Part shown: positions 1 to 7,258 of the stretch, one piece after another
Layout: each line of letters opens with the position of its first letter
Numbering within the stretch: position 1 is the stretch's first letter
Virus record (IMG/VR): IMGVR_UViG_3300050023_000090
Span: 1 to 51,637 of that record
From: a virus
DNA: 51,637 nt
Direction: 5' to 3' (one strand)
Position numbers and translations under genes: made by a program
Notes under the pieces: model-generated
What the model saw: the letters and a program-made list of their open reading frames with translations, nothing else
The model's database searches: none
Told to the model about the DNA's origin: nothing

Positions 1-126
1 TCTGAAGAACGCAATCAGGCGCGCAGACCGAGACAGCGATCCACACCTCGCGTCAATCCTTCGAGACTTGGCATCCGGTGCGATCGAAGTAGTCGAACGC
101 ACGCCCCCCGAAGCGCACGCCGAGGC
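1..126 (+). repeat. 126-bp direct repeat of 50860-50985
   Basis: Bases 1-126 match 50860-50985 exactly and then diverge. The last 24 bases (103-126) are also shared with 51595-51618, which continues identical to this end as far as 145. The contig ends therefore meet at a 24-bp repeat and not at a simple long terminal redundancy. Confidence 0.9.
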
Positions 127-550
127 GGGGGATGCGAAAGCCCTGGTATGGATTCGCAAGAAGCTCGGCTTGCCAGAAGATGCCCAGATGTTCAGAGGGT
201 CGGACACGATTGCGGGAAAACTGCACAACCTGTGCTTTGACGCCCACGGCTATCAGACCTACATCGTCGCGTACAAATGCGATGACAAACAAGGTGAGAT
301 TGCAAGGCTTACCGTAAGAGCCGAACGCGCCGAGGACAGAATCAAGGAATTGGAAGCTCGCGTCCCCGCCGCGATCCCCGAGGGACTGTTGGAGCTTCTC
401 AAGGATGCGATGCAACTACTTCACGGGGTAGGAATGTGGAAGCACCAGGACATCGAAGACCAGTGGAGAATGAGCTACAAGGAAGTAGCTGAACGATACG
501 CCGCCCTGCGCGCCTCCCCCTCAGCGCCAAGTGAGGGAGTGAGAGAATGA
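2..550 (+). CDS. C-terminal part of hypothetical coiled-coil protein (5' end cut by contig end)
   Basis: The frame is open from base 2 to the TGA at 548-550. On a circular map the true N-terminus is the frame beginning at 51425, giving a protein of about 205 residues joined at 145/146. The stretch before base 103 instead duplicates the gene at 50837, so the first 34 codons here may be a misassembly or a recombinant. After the PPEAHAEAG linker the protein has a mixed domain and a helical, charged segment (AERAEDRIKELEARV) likely to form a coiled coil. I recognise no family. Its stop overlaps the next start as ATGA. Confidence 0.6.
   Translation: MKNAIRRADRDSDPHLASILRDLASGAIEVVERTPPEAHAEAGDAKALVWIRKKLGLPEDAQMFRGSDTIAGKLHNLCFDAHGYQTYIVAYKCDDKQGEIARLTVRAERAEDRIKELEARVPAAIPEGLLELLKDAMQLLHGVGMWKHQDIEDQWRMSYKEVAERYAALRASPSAPSEGVRE
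103..145 (+). repeat. 43-bp identity with the right end of the contig (51595-51637)
   Basis: The final 43 bases of the window are identical to 103-145, in the same reading frame of the same apparent protein. This is what a circular or circularly permuted molecule gives, and it implies a closed length near 51,492 bp. Confidence 0.85.
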
Positions 551-1155
551 AGGTTATACCCTGCACGATCTCGCGCGCAAAGGAAATCGTGCGCCTTTAT
601 CATCGACACAATCGGCCTCCCGTCTCTGGCCTATTTGCTATGGCCGCCGAGCTTGACGGCGAGACAATTGGGGTTGCTATCGTCGGCCGTCCCGTCGCAC
701 GGGCTTTACAGGACGGCTTCACTGCAGAGGTTACGAGGACTTGCACCCTCCCCGGGGCACCGAAAGGTGCCGTCTCTTTTCTCTACTCCGCCTGCCGCCG
801 GGCCGCGTTCGCCCTCGGCTATCGAAAGCTCATCACATACACACTGGCGTCTGAGAGTGGGGCAAGCCTCCGGGGAGCTGGATGGCAGATGGAAATGGAA
901 TTGAAGCCACGGCCGGGGTGGGACGCGCCATCACGGAAAAGAGGAGAGGGAACGGTGGATAACGTTGCAAAGCGCAGATGGGCCGCCACAGAGAGATGGC
1001 TTGCCAATCTCCAACCCCCAGAGCTGATAAGGGATTCGTGGGCAAGTGATCCCGACGACGACTTCAAGGGAATGTACGGAACTTCGAAGCCTGCCTCAGA
1101 AGAATCGACCAATGCCAAGACCCCCGAACCGCCGCAAGGGGAGGCCGGGGCGTGA
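547..1155 (+). CDS. GNAT-fold protein of the XF1762 type, Mom-like acyltransferase fold
   Basis: A 202-residue protein. The pattern HRHNRPP near residue 20, AIVGRPVAR in the middle and RRAAFALGYRKLITYTL followed by SLRGAGW is that of phage proteins usually called XF1762 family, which have a GNAT acetyltransferase fold related to the Mu Mom DNA-modification protein. Substrate is unknown; DNA modification is an inference from fold and from the neighbouring methyltransferase-like gene. ATG is fixed by an ATGA overlap with the preceding stop. The last ten residues PEPPQGEAGA come from a 36-bp repeat that also ends the next gene. Confidence 0.75.
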   Translation: MKVIPCTISRAKEIVRLYHRHNRPPVSGLFAMAAELDGETIGVAIVGRPVARALQDGFTAEVTRTCTLPGAPKGAVSFLYSACRRAAFALGYRKLITYTLASESGASLRGAGWQMEMELKPRPGWDAPSRKRGEGTVDNVAKRRWAATERWLANLQPPELIRDSWASDPDDDFKGMYGTSKPASEESTNAKTPEPPQGEAGA

Positions 1156-1156
1156 G
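1121..1156 (+). repeat. 36-bp stop/RBS/start repeat, copy 1
   Basis: Identical to 1777-1812. In frame it encodes the C-terminal tail PEPPQGEAGA and TGA stop of the upstream gene. It also contains a purine-rich ribosome site (AAGGGGAGG) and the GTG start of the downstream gene in a GTGA overlap. Both copies serve the same role at consecutive gene junctions. Confidence 0.95.
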
Positions 1157-1811
1157 GATTCTCGTGGCGTGCGAGTTCAGTGGTATCGTCCGAGAAGCCT
1201 TCCGCGCTCGGGGACACGATGCGTGGTCGTGCGACCTTCTGCCTACCGAGAAGCCGGGACCGCACATCATGGGCGATGTTCTGGACGTGCTCGGCGACGG
1301 ATGGGATTTGATGATAGCGCATCCGCCGTGCACGCATCTTTGCGTCAGCGGGGCGCGCTGGTGGAAAGAAAAGATTTCAGACGGACGACAGGCCAGGGGC
1401 GCGGAGTTTTTCATGCGATTTGTCAACGCACCTATTCCAAGAATTGCCGTTGAGAATCCAATAGGTGCCATGTCACGTCTGTACCGGAAGCCAGATCAGA
1501 TCATTCAACCGTTTTGGTTCGGCAATAGCGTGCAGAAGGCAACGTGCCTATGGTTGAAGGGTCTTCCTCAGCTCGAAAAAACAAACGTTGTGGATCGAGG
1601 AATGATCTACGTAGACCCTCGCGGTCACAAGCACGGTGGGGAGTTTACCATTCGAGGGAAGCGCGCCTATTCACCGTTGATGCTCCTTCCAAGGAGTGAA
1701 GGCCGCTGGGCGATACGGAGCCGGACGTTCCAAGGCATCGCCGATGCGATGGCTGAACAGTGGGGTTCCCTCCACTCCCCCGAACCGCCGCAAGGGGAGG
1801 CCGGGGCGTGA
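1152..1811 (+). CDS. C5-cytosine-methyltransferase-like protein (copy 1)
   Basis: A 219-residue protein of a family common in phages. The N-terminus RILVACEFSG is a SAM-binding-like start. HPPCT (about residues 57-61) corresponds to the catalytic PCQ loop of C5-cytosine methyltransferases and VENP to their motif VI. QGIADAMAEQW near the end resembles motif X. It is much shorter than ordinary C5 enzymes, leaving no obvious target-recognition domain, so activity and specificity are uncertain. The start is GTG at 1152, overlapping the previous stop within the 36-bp repeat. A paralog is at 43028. It ends with the same PEPPQGEAGA tail as its neighbour. Confidence 0.7.
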   Translation: MRILVACEFSGIVREAFRARGHDAWSCDLLPTEKPGPHIMGDVLDVLGDGWDLMIAHPPCTHLCVSGARWWKEKISDGRQARGAEFFMRFVNAPIPRIAVENPIGAMSRLYRKPDQIIQPFWFGNSVQKATCLWLKGLPQLEKTNVVDRGMIYVDPRGHKHGGEFTIRGKRAYSPLMLLPRSEGRWAIRSRTFQGIADAMAEQWGSLHSPEPPQGEAGA

Positions 1812-1812
1812 G
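1777..1812 (+). repeat. 36-bp stop/RBS/start repeat, copy 2
   Basis: Perfect copy of 1121-1156. Here it supplies the tail and stop of the methyltransferase-like gene and the ribosome site and GTG start of the 58-residue gene that follows. The bases flanking the two copies differ, so the similarity is confined to this unit. Confidence 0.95.
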
Positions 1813-1984
1813 CGCGACAAAGAGCGAGTTGAACGTCCTGTATTGCGCCTACTATTGGGCTGACAACCCTACCGACAGGACGGCCAAGAAGGCGCTATGG
1901 GATGCGGTGCAAAAAGACAGACATGATACAGAGCGCCGTGTCGAGAGGCATTTTGCTAAGAAGCCGAAGGAGGCGCAAAGATGA
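1808..1984 (+). CDS. hypothetical protein, 58 aa
   Basis: Starts with GTG at 1808 in a GTGA overlap provided by the 36-bp repeat. The product is charged and mostly helical (RTAKKALWDAVQKDRHDTER) and has a basic C-terminus. No family recognised. Its stop overlaps the next ATG. Confidence 0.65.
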   Translation: MSATKSELNVLYCAYYWADNPTDRTAKKALWDAVQKDRHDTERRVERHFAKKPKEAQR

Positions 1985-2274
1985 TCGATGCTATCTTATC
2001 TTTTCTCAACTCCCCCGTTCCTCGCCTGGTCTACATCCCTCCCAACGACTTACAATACGCTTTCGTTACGCTGGGGGGGATGCTCATCCTAGTCCTCTTT
2101 CCATGGGTCGTCTTTTGCGTTGCTATACGGAATGGCATTGACGGCTGGAAAGCGGTCGCTCGCGCCTTCAAAAGGAAGCAACCTCTTCTCTTGAGGAAAA
2201 TCCTTATCGGCGCGTGGAAACCGCTTCCTTTCTATGATCCCATTAAACAAAAGGAGAATATCAAAGGCTTATGA
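1981..2274 (+). CDS. small membrane protein, 97 aa
   Basis: One clear hydrophobic segment (about residues 30-48, LGGMLILVLFPWVVFCVAI) separates a short N-terminal part from a basic C-terminal tail, so the tail probably faces the cytoplasm. The ATG is preceded by AAGGAGG and overlaps the previous stop as ATGA. No family recognised. Confidence 0.65.
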   Translation: MIDAILSFLNSPVPRLVYIPPNDLQYAFVTLGGMLILVLFPWVVFCVAIRNGIDGWKAVARAFKRKQPLLLRKILIGAWKPLPFYDPIKQKENIKGL

Positions 2275-2516
2275 AACATCTACATCTCATGATGGTCGAG
2301 GAGAAAACAAAACAGGATTTCATCGACACGGTGAACTTCGAGCTGTATGACAAGGACGTGTTCTCCGTCAAGTTCCAGCGCAACCTCTACTACACGGGGG
2401 TCGGCTCCTCTGACGGCTACAAGGGGAAAACCAAGGGCTTCAAGAAGGTAGCCTCCGGCGAGGTTAAGCTCGAAGAGAGCTTCATTGGATTCATTTGCTA
2501 TAAGGGAGGAAAATAG
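2271..2516 (+). CDS. hypothetical protein, 81 aa
   Basis: Begins with MKHLHLMMVEE and contains a basic, glycine-rich middle (YKGKTKGFKK). ATGA overlap with the preceding gene, and a one-base gap before the radical SAM gene. The aromatic and beta-prone C-terminus gives no recognisable motif. Confidence 0.6.
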   Translation: MKHLHLMMVEEKTKQDFIDTVNFELYDKDVFSVKFQRNLYYTGVGSSDGYKGKTKGFKKVASGEVKLEESFIGFICYKGGK

Positions 2517-2517
2517 C

Positions 2518-3540
2518 ATGATAAGGATTCCCAAGTTTCTCATTCTGGAAAGTACGAATTGCTGCCAGCTTTCTTGTAAGGGTTGTGGCGCTACCCAATC
2601 CGACTTCAAGAAGGGCTTCATGGACGTGGCCTTCTACAAGTCCATGGTCGATTCCGCGGCTCGCGACAACCTCCAAGACAAGACCATCATAATGTGCTGG
2701 GCAAATGGGGAGCCTCTTCTCCACCTTGACTTGTTGGAGATGCTCCGCTACACCACTGAGAAGGGCTTCAAGACCTACGTCACCACGAACGGGATGATCT
2801 GGAACGAATCCCTCTTTCAGTGGATGATGCACGAACCTCTTTACTATCAACATATTTTCTCTCTTGACGGCCTCTGGGACCGCGGGAACATCGAGAAGGC
2901 ACGGCCCGGCTCGAACGAGGCTTGTATCCGCAATACGATTGAGAGTTTCCTCCTCCTGAAGAAGAAAACCAAATCGAATCTCGACGTTCTCGTCAAGATC
3001 GTCGAGAGGGGGCAGGATTTCGCCGAGATCGAAGCCTATATCGACTACTGGATCCGGCAGGAAGGCTTGAATTGCGTCGTCGTGGGAAAGATGCTCTCCA
3101 CCTTCGACACCGAGAGGATGCGCCTTTTCCCTTGCCAGTATCCCGACGAGACCTTCATGCTCGTCAGGTGGGATCGAACTCCCACTCTCTGCATGTACAA
3201 TCCCCACATGATGAACGAACAGGCAAGGCCGATGCGCAAGATCGAGTTTGGCGAAAGCATCATCGAGTACTTCAACACCGGGATGTACAAGACCTTCCAT
3301 GACGAGCAGGCCGAGGGCATCTTCCGCCCGCCCTGCAATACCTGCGGCATTGCCTACACCGGCACCGGTTGGCGCGGCACGATGCGCTTCAGGGATCCCA
3401 AACTTCTCCAGCAAACCATCTACACCGGCACCGACTACTACAATTCCTTCTTCTCTCTCGAAGAAAAAGTTAGACCTCCTTCCTGGTACGGCCAGACCAA
3501 GTTCATTGAGGATCCCTCTGGACGGGACTGGCTCAAATGA
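2518..3540 (+). CDS. radical SAM/SPASM-type enzyme
   Basis: A 340-residue protein that should bind a 4Fe-4S cluster and S-adenosylmethionine and generate a 5'-deoxyadenosyl radical. The canonical CxxxCxxC is C16-x3-C20-x2-C23 (NCCQLSCKGCG), followed by the GEP-type SAM motif in WANGEPLL. Further cysteines near the C-terminus, including PPCNTCG, look like a SPASM auxiliary-cluster region. The ATG at 2518 has GGGAGG eight bases upstream; the in-frame ATG at 2485 lies inside the previous gene. It is followed by a glycosyltransferase-like and a methyltransferase gene with overlapping starts. Its substrate is unknown. Confidence 0.85.
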   Translation: MIRIPKFLILESTNCCQLSCKGCGATQSDFKKGFMDVAFYKSMVDSAARDNLQDKTIIMCWANGEPLLHLDLLEMLRYTTEKGFKTYVTTNGMIWNESLFQWMMHEPLYYQHIFSLDGLWDRGNIEKARPGSNEACIRNTIESFLLLKKKTKSNLDVLVKIVERGQDFAEIEAYIDYWIRQEGLNCVVVGKMLSTFDTERMRLFPCQYPDETFMLVRWDRTPTLCMYNPHMMNEQARPMRKIEFGESIIEYFNTGMYKTFHDEQAEGIFRPPCNTCGIAYTGTGWRGTMRFRDPKLLQQTIYTGTDYYNSFFSLEEKVRPPSWYGQTKFIEDPSGRDWLK

Positions 3541-3725
3541 ACATTCGAATGAAGATGAAAGATGGAACGATGTTGGAGTTTCTTCATCAAGGGAGACCGG
3601 GTGGATCTTATACGAAGAGTCTTCGCTATGAGCCTGGATTTGCTGTTATCACGGATGAGTGGTACAAAGAGACAGCTATTCCCTCAGACTTAATAGCCGT
3701 ACTGACAACATGGCCTAATAGATGA
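3537..3725 (+). CDS. hypothetical protein, 62 aa
   Basis: ATGA overlaps join it to the radical SAM gene before it and the glycosyltransferase-like gene after it, so the three are probably made together. It starts MNIRMKMKDGTMLEF and has a compact beta-like pattern. It could be a small partner protein, but nothing in the sequence shows that. Confidence 0.6.
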   Translation: MNIRMKMKDGTMLEFLHQGRPGGSYTKSLRYEPGFAVITDEWYKETAIPSDLIAVLTTWPNR

Positions 3726-4438
3726 AAAAGCTGATGCTCACCTGCGGCATCGAAGCGAACGAGACCGGCCCCCGCCGCGAACTCTTCGAGCTGGCTGAAT
3801 CCACCTTCAAGCCCTACGCCGCCAAGTGGGGTTACGATTACAAGGCCGCCTGGTACGACACTATCAACGCCTCAAAGTGGCCGGGTTTGATCGAAGGACG
3901 GACTCCTCTTTGGCGCGGTCACGAACCTCGCACAAGCCCGTGCTGGCTGAAGATTCCCGCCATCGCCGAGGCCCTTCACGAGTACGACTTCGTTCTCTAC
4001 CTCGACCACGATTGCGTCGTCCTGGACGACTCTGAAGATGTGTTCCCCATCCTTGAGAAGGGAAAGTGGCTCGCCATGCTGGACTCCTTTATCGGCGGTC
4101 CCTGTGTCGGCTTCGTCCTCACGAGGCGCAATGACTGGTCTCAAGCCTTCTGGTCAAATGCGTGGTTCATCAACGCCTGGGAGACCGCGACGTGGACTGA
4201 CAACGGCCAGATCCTTTCCCTTCTCGGCTACACCACGACCGCTCCCGCGATCTGGCTTCATCCGACGCCCTACTCGGAAGGTTTCCAGCGCCTGCCCGAG
4301 CCGTGGGGTGGAGTCGGAGCTCCCTATGGAGGGAAGCCTTATCCTTGCGCCAGGATCTATCATATCGCTTATAGAGGAGACCCGGCGTGGAAACTCTCCG
4401 TGATGAAAGGAGCCCTTGAAAAGTGGAGAACGAAATGA
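3722..4438 (+). CDS. glycosyltransferase-like protein with DxD motif (GT34-like)
   Basis: A 238-residue protein. The run FVLYLDHDCVVLDD (D95-H-D97) is a DxD metal-nucleotide-sugar site placed after a long alpha/beta region, as in the galactosyltransferase GMA12/MNN10 (GT34) class. The later GPCVGFVLTRR and WTDNGQILSLL fit acceptor-side segments of that fold. It would transfer a sugar to an unknown acceptor in the cytoplasm; no signal peptide or membrane anchor is present. ATGA overlap at both ends ties it to the radical SAM and methyltransferase genes. Confidence 0.7.
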   Translation: MKKLMLTCGIEANETGPRRELFELAESTFKPYAAKWGYDYKAAWYDTINASKWPGLIEGRTPLWRGHEPRTSPCWLKIPAIAEALHEYDFVLYLDHDCVVLDDSEDVFPILEKGKWLAMLDSFIGGPCVGFVLTRRNDWSQAFWSNAWFINAWETATWTDNGQILSLLGYTTTAPAIWLHPTPYSEGFQRLPEPWGGVGAPYGGKPYPCARIYHIAYRGDPAWKLSVMKGALEKWRTK

Positions 4439-5028
4439 TCCCCGGCCTGATCCACGTAATGCGTGATCCCTCCAGCGTGGACGGTACTGCTATTATTACG
4501 GGCCTCGAAAGGCTGTCGCAATACATTCTTGATGCCTCGGGCCGCGGCCTCGTGATGTACGAGATTGGATCCTTCGCGGGAGAGGGCGCTGAAATCTTTG
4601 CTCGCTACTTCTCCGAGGTTCACTGCGTCGATCTCTGGGACACGTATCCCCTCACCGGGGCTGTCTCCAAATACACCTGGCCCCAGATCGAAGCCTCCTT
4701 CGACGCGAGATGCGCCTCCGCAAAGAATATCTTCAAGCATAAGGGGGACGCCACTGAGGTTGCCAAAACCGTCCCCGATGAAAGTCTCGATTTCGTCTAC
4801 ATCGATGCGGATCACAAGTACGCCTCTGTCATGAAGGATCTCACTGCCTGGGTCTCCAAAGTAAGGCCCAATGGCTTCATTGGAGGCCACGACTATACCT
4901 TCTACACAATTGATGTTGTGCGGGCGGTGACTGACTTCTTCCGCTTCAAAGACGACGATGAGATCGTTCTCTTCCATGACGGTTCCTGGCTTCTTCAAAA
5001 GATTCCCAAATCGGAGGCAACAAAATGA
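4435..5028 (+). CDS. class I SAM-dependent methyltransferase (Methyltransf_24-like)
   Basis: A 197-residue Rossmann protein. EIGSFAGEGAEIFA (from residue 43) is the SAM-binding motif I, VHCVDLW the acidic strand 2 motif, and FVYIDADHKY the motif typical of the Methyltransf_24 group. GGHDY follows as expected. The acceptor is unknown. I chose ATG 4435 because it makes the ATGA overlap seen throughout; a GTG at 4423 with AAAGGAG upstream would add four residues. Probably works on the same target as the radical SAM and glycosyltransferase-like products. Confidence 0.8.
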   Translation: MIPGLIHVMRDPSSVDGTAIITGLERLSQYILDASGRGLVMYEIGSFAGEGAEIFARYFSEVHCVDLWDTYPLTGAVSKYTWPQIEASFDARCASAKNIFKHKGDATEVAKTVPDESLDFVYIDADHKYASVMKDLTAWVSKVRPNGFIGGHDYTFYTIDVVRAVTDFFRFKDDDEIVLFHDGSWLLQKIPKSEATK

Positions 5029-5426
5029 CCCCCCACGACGAGAACCTTTCCCACTTCCACGGGGATGCCTGGATTGCAAAAAAGTCTCCTCTCGACTGGG
5101 AGAACTTCTTCTCCGCCCTCCGCGAAACAGGAGGGGCCATCACCTCTGTCGAAGCGGCCCTCTATCACGACTACAAGAGAATGGTTCTTCTCGCCGAGAA
5201 ACTTCCCGATCAGGTCCGCCTCCGCGAGCAAGCCAAAGCCATCGGTCTCCTCCAGCACGAACGGGGTCTTCTTCGGCAAGCCTTGTCCGCCCTGAAGGTT
5301 GAGCTTCTCGCTCAGGTCCGCGGTATCGATGCCTTTATCGGGGCAACGCCCCCGGTCGCCAACGGCGAGGACGACCGTGCGGACAGTGATCCCCCGAAAA
5401 AAGGGAAAGGAGGCCTTGGGGACTGA
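5025..5426 (+). CDS. hypothetical protein, 133 aa
   Basis: Largely alpha-helical with a leucine- and arginine-rich segment (LLQHERGLLRQALSALKVEL) likely to form a coiled coil, and an acidic then basic disordered tail (DPPKKGKGGLGD). ATGA overlap with the methyltransferase gene. No family recognised. Confidence 0.6.
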   Translation: MTPHDENLSHFHGDAWIAKKSPLDWENFFSALRETGGAITSVEAALYHDYKRMVLLAEKLPDQVRLREQAKAIGLLQHERGLLRQALSALKVELLAQVRGIDAFIGATPPVANGEDDRADSDPPKKGKGGLGD

Positions 5427-5451
5427 ACACGCCCCGTCTTCTCGCATCTCC

Positions 5452-5500
5452 AGAGGCGTTGCCTCTGACGAATCAAGGGAAGTCTGGCCCCTTGCCAGAC
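5452..5500 (+). promoter_or_regulatory. two hairpins in the leader of the gene at 5515
   Basis: The 88-bp gap 5427-5514 holds two perfect inverted repeats: AGAGGC/GCCTCT (5452-5457/5461-5466, loop 3) and GTCTGGC/GCCAGAC (5482-5488/5494-5500, loop 5). The second ends one base before the AGGAG ribosome site, so it could limit or be bound to limit translation. No T-tract follows, so it is not a typical terminator. Confidence 0.5.
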
Positions 5501-5514
5501 ACAGGAGTTTTTCT

Positions 5515-5955
5515 ATGGCAAAGACAGTCGTGAAAGGCCTCTCAAAGAATCCCGGGATCGTGAACACTCCCTACGCCCCCGGCTTCTACAAGTTTGAAGT
5601 CACCGGGGGAGAAGAAACTACTTCCCGAGCAGGGAACACCATGTTCGTTCACACGATGAAAATCCTCGAAGGTCCTGATCAGGACAGGAAGATCGAAGGC
5701 GGCAAGTTCACCGTGCGCTTTCCCATCACCGAGGCGGAGTTCACCGTCGCCAAGCTCAAGGACTTCATCGTTGCCTGCGCCATGCGCGTCGCCTCCGATG
5801 ACGGCTACGACCCCGCGAAGGCAATCGGCAAGGAAGTCTGGGGCCAGATGACCCTCGGCACCGGCCAGCAAGGCACCCCCCAGGCCCAAGTGAACAAGTT
5901 CTACAGCGAGGAAGACTTCCAGGCTCTCGCCAAGCCCTCGGACACGGACGACTGA
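5515..5955 (+). CDS. hypothetical protein, 146 aa, possible ssDNA-binding replication accessory
   Basis: Begins MAKTVVKGLSKNPGIVNTP after AGGAG with a 9-base spacer; a frame open further upstream lacks a ribosome site. It has alternating beta-strand patterns (GFYKFEVTGGEE, GGKFTVRFPI) and an acidic C-terminus ending in DTDD. A beta-rich core with an acidic tail next to a DNA polymerase operon is compatible with a single-strand-binding or DUF669-like protein, but I cannot identify an OB fold with confidence. Confidence 0.6.
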   Translation: MAKTVVKGLSKNPGIVNTPYAPGFYKFEVTGGEETTSRAGNTMFVHTMKILEGPDQDRKIEGGKFTVRFPITEAEFTVAKLKDFIVACAMRVASDDGYDPAKAIGKEVWGQMTLGTGQQGTPQAQVNKFYSEEDFQALAKPSDTDD

Positions 5956-5957
5956 AG

Positions 5958-6494
5958 ATGCCCGCTTCCTTGTGGCTTACACTTCTCAAGGGGGGGCCGT
6001 TCGACGGCCTCCCCACTTTAGAGTTGCGGTTCGAGCAGGAAGACTACTCCGAGATCGATCTCGGTCCCTGTCTCGAAATCCTGAACAAGCTGAACCCTCC
6101 TCCGATGCATCTCCATCTCCTCTACGTGGACGGCGCAAACGAGCTGGATCCTCTCCAAAGGTTCCTCGCCCAAGCCGCCGCCTACGGGATGGCCATCTCG
6201 GTCGAGTCCTTCTCAGGCTTCATGCCGTGGATGTCTTCCAATCTGATCGGGTGGCGCACCCTCCACGTCGAGGACGACACTGCCATCTCTTCCCCGGTGG
6301 AGGAAATCATCTACCACTCGAAAGAGGTCCCCGCCTTCGAGTTCTATCCCTTTCACCACGTGCATCCCCCTCTCATCTGGTGGGATGCGGGAACCTATCC
6401 CAATGCTCTCCGGCATTGCCCTCAGGGGATGCGCCTCTGGACCGCGAGAAAAGTTCCTGAAATCCTGCTCTTTCCCAAGGAGGAAACCGAATGA
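5958..6494 (+). CDS. hypothetical protein, 178 aa
   Basis: No recognised family. The alternation of hydrophobic strands and helices (MHLHLLYVDG, YGMAISVES, FEFYPFHHVHPP) suggests an alpha/beta fold. It has a histidine-rich patch near residue 135 that could bind metal. It has few cysteines and no CxxxCxxC, so it is not a radical SAM enzyme. Two bases separate it from the preceding gene; its stop overlaps the next ATG. Confidence 0.55.
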   Translation: MPASLWLTLLKGGPFDGLPTLELRFEQEDYSEIDLGPCLEILNKLNPPPMHLHLLYVDGANELDPLQRFLAQAAAYGMAISVESFSGFMPWMSSNLIGWRTLHVEDDTAISSPVEEIIYHSKEVPAFEFYPFHHVHPPLIWWDAGTYPNALRHCPQGMRLWTARKVPEILLFPKEETE

Positions 6495-6694
6495 GCGACA
6501 CTGCCAAACCTGCCCTGCCCTGCAAGCACCTCAATTTCGAGCTGCGCCCCGAGGACGATATGGGTCTCTGCACATGTATCGACTGTGGGATGCATCTCCT
6601 TCTCACGAAAGCCTTCAACGGCCTCCAGAGGGAGATGTTCAATACGTACCGCGAGCTGGTTCGCCTTACGGCGCTGTTCGCAAAGGAGAATTGA
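6491..6694 (+). CDS. small zinc-ribbon-like protein, 67 aa
   Basis: CKH near residue 12 and CTCIDCG near residue 32 form a plausible Cys/His zinc site, followed by an amphipathic helix ending in RLTALFAKEN. ATGA overlap with the preceding gene. Function unknown; several other tiny cysteine-pair proteins occur in this genome. Confidence 0.6.
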   Translation: MSDTAKPALPCKHLNFELRPEDDMGLCTCIDCGMHLLLTKAFNGLQREMFNTYRELVRLTALFAKEN

Positions 6695-6697
6695 GGT

Positions 6698-6940
6698 ATG
6701 ACAGATGCTTGGAAATCCTTTTGGAGGGGACTCCTTTCAGGAGTGCTTGCGGTTCTTGGAACCATTGGGGCGTTCCTTCTCTGGCGAAGGCGCTCTCCCG
6801 AAGTTGGATCTCCTGAAGAGATTGCAACAGAGGCAGAGGCGAAAATTGAGGAAGTCCGTCAGGAGATCAAATCCGACTCGGATCAAGCTCTCGCGGATCG
6901 TTTCAATTCGCTCGCGAAGAAAGAGGAGAAGAAGGGATGA
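6698..6940 (+). CDS. membrane-anchored coiled-coil protein, 80 aa
   Basis: One membrane segment (LLSGVLAVLGTIGAFLLW, residues 11-28) is followed by basic residues and a long charged helix (EEIATEAEAKIEEVRQEI). This topology is that of inner-membrane spanins and some holins. Pairing with the overlapping next gene, which has an N-terminal signal-like segment, makes a lysis role possible, although a second candidate lysis set lies at 21022-22065. Confidence 0.55.
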   Translation: MTDAWKSFWRGLLSGVLAVLGTIGAFLLWRRRSPEVGSPEEIATEAEAKIEEVRQEIKSDSDQALADRFNSLAKKEEKKG

Positions 6941-7257
6941 AAAGGCTTCTCTGCATCCTATTTTTGGTCTTTATGGTCACTGGCCTTCAGGCGGAAGCGA
7001 CCGTTCTCCCAGAGGGCACAGTGATTTCGAAGCCGGGGACTCCTACCGTTGTCCTTAGCGATTCCCATTTTCTCCTCACTCGGGAGGACATGGAAGTGGC
7101 GGCCCTTGCAATGGAAACAGTCCTTATTCGCGACGACCAGATTTTGAAGTTGACCGCCTCTTGGAACGATCTTGCGGGAAAGGTCATCGTCACCGGAGTC
7201 GTTGCGGCTGCCGCAACCTTCTTAGCCGTTGAATTGTTCCACGCCTTACGGAGGTAA
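6937..7257 (+). CDS. small protein with signal sequence and C-terminal membrane segment, 106 aa
   Basis: MKRLLCILFLVFMVTGLQAEA is a classic signal peptide with likely cleavage after LQA. A second hydrophobic segment (VIVTGVVAAAATFLAVEL) near the C-terminus ends in HALRR, so the mature region between them should be outside the cytoplasmic membrane. ATGA overlap with the preceding membrane protein suggests a two-gene unit. Holin, antiholin or host-envelope protein are all possible. Confidence 0.55.
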   Translation: MKRLLCILFLVFMVTGLQAEATVLPEGTVISKPGTPTVVLSDSHFLLTREDMEVAALAMETVLIRDDQILKLTASWNDLAGKVIVTGVVAAAATFLAVELFHALRR

Positions 7258-7258
7258 G

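Noticed and set aside
1-145. Long terminal direct repeats as in T7-like genomes
   Set aside because: The left 126 bp match an internal site and only 43 bp match the right end, so the pattern fits a circular join plus a short-repeat ambiguity, not a packaged terminal redundancy.
2491-3414. 307-codon open frame on the minus strand opposite the radical SAM gene
   Set aside because: It is the mirror of a gene with clear motifs, has no ribosome site and an implausible composition.
5958-6494. QueE-like or other radical SAM enzyme
   Set aside because: The alpha/beta pattern is suggestive but the CxxxCxxC cluster motif is absent.
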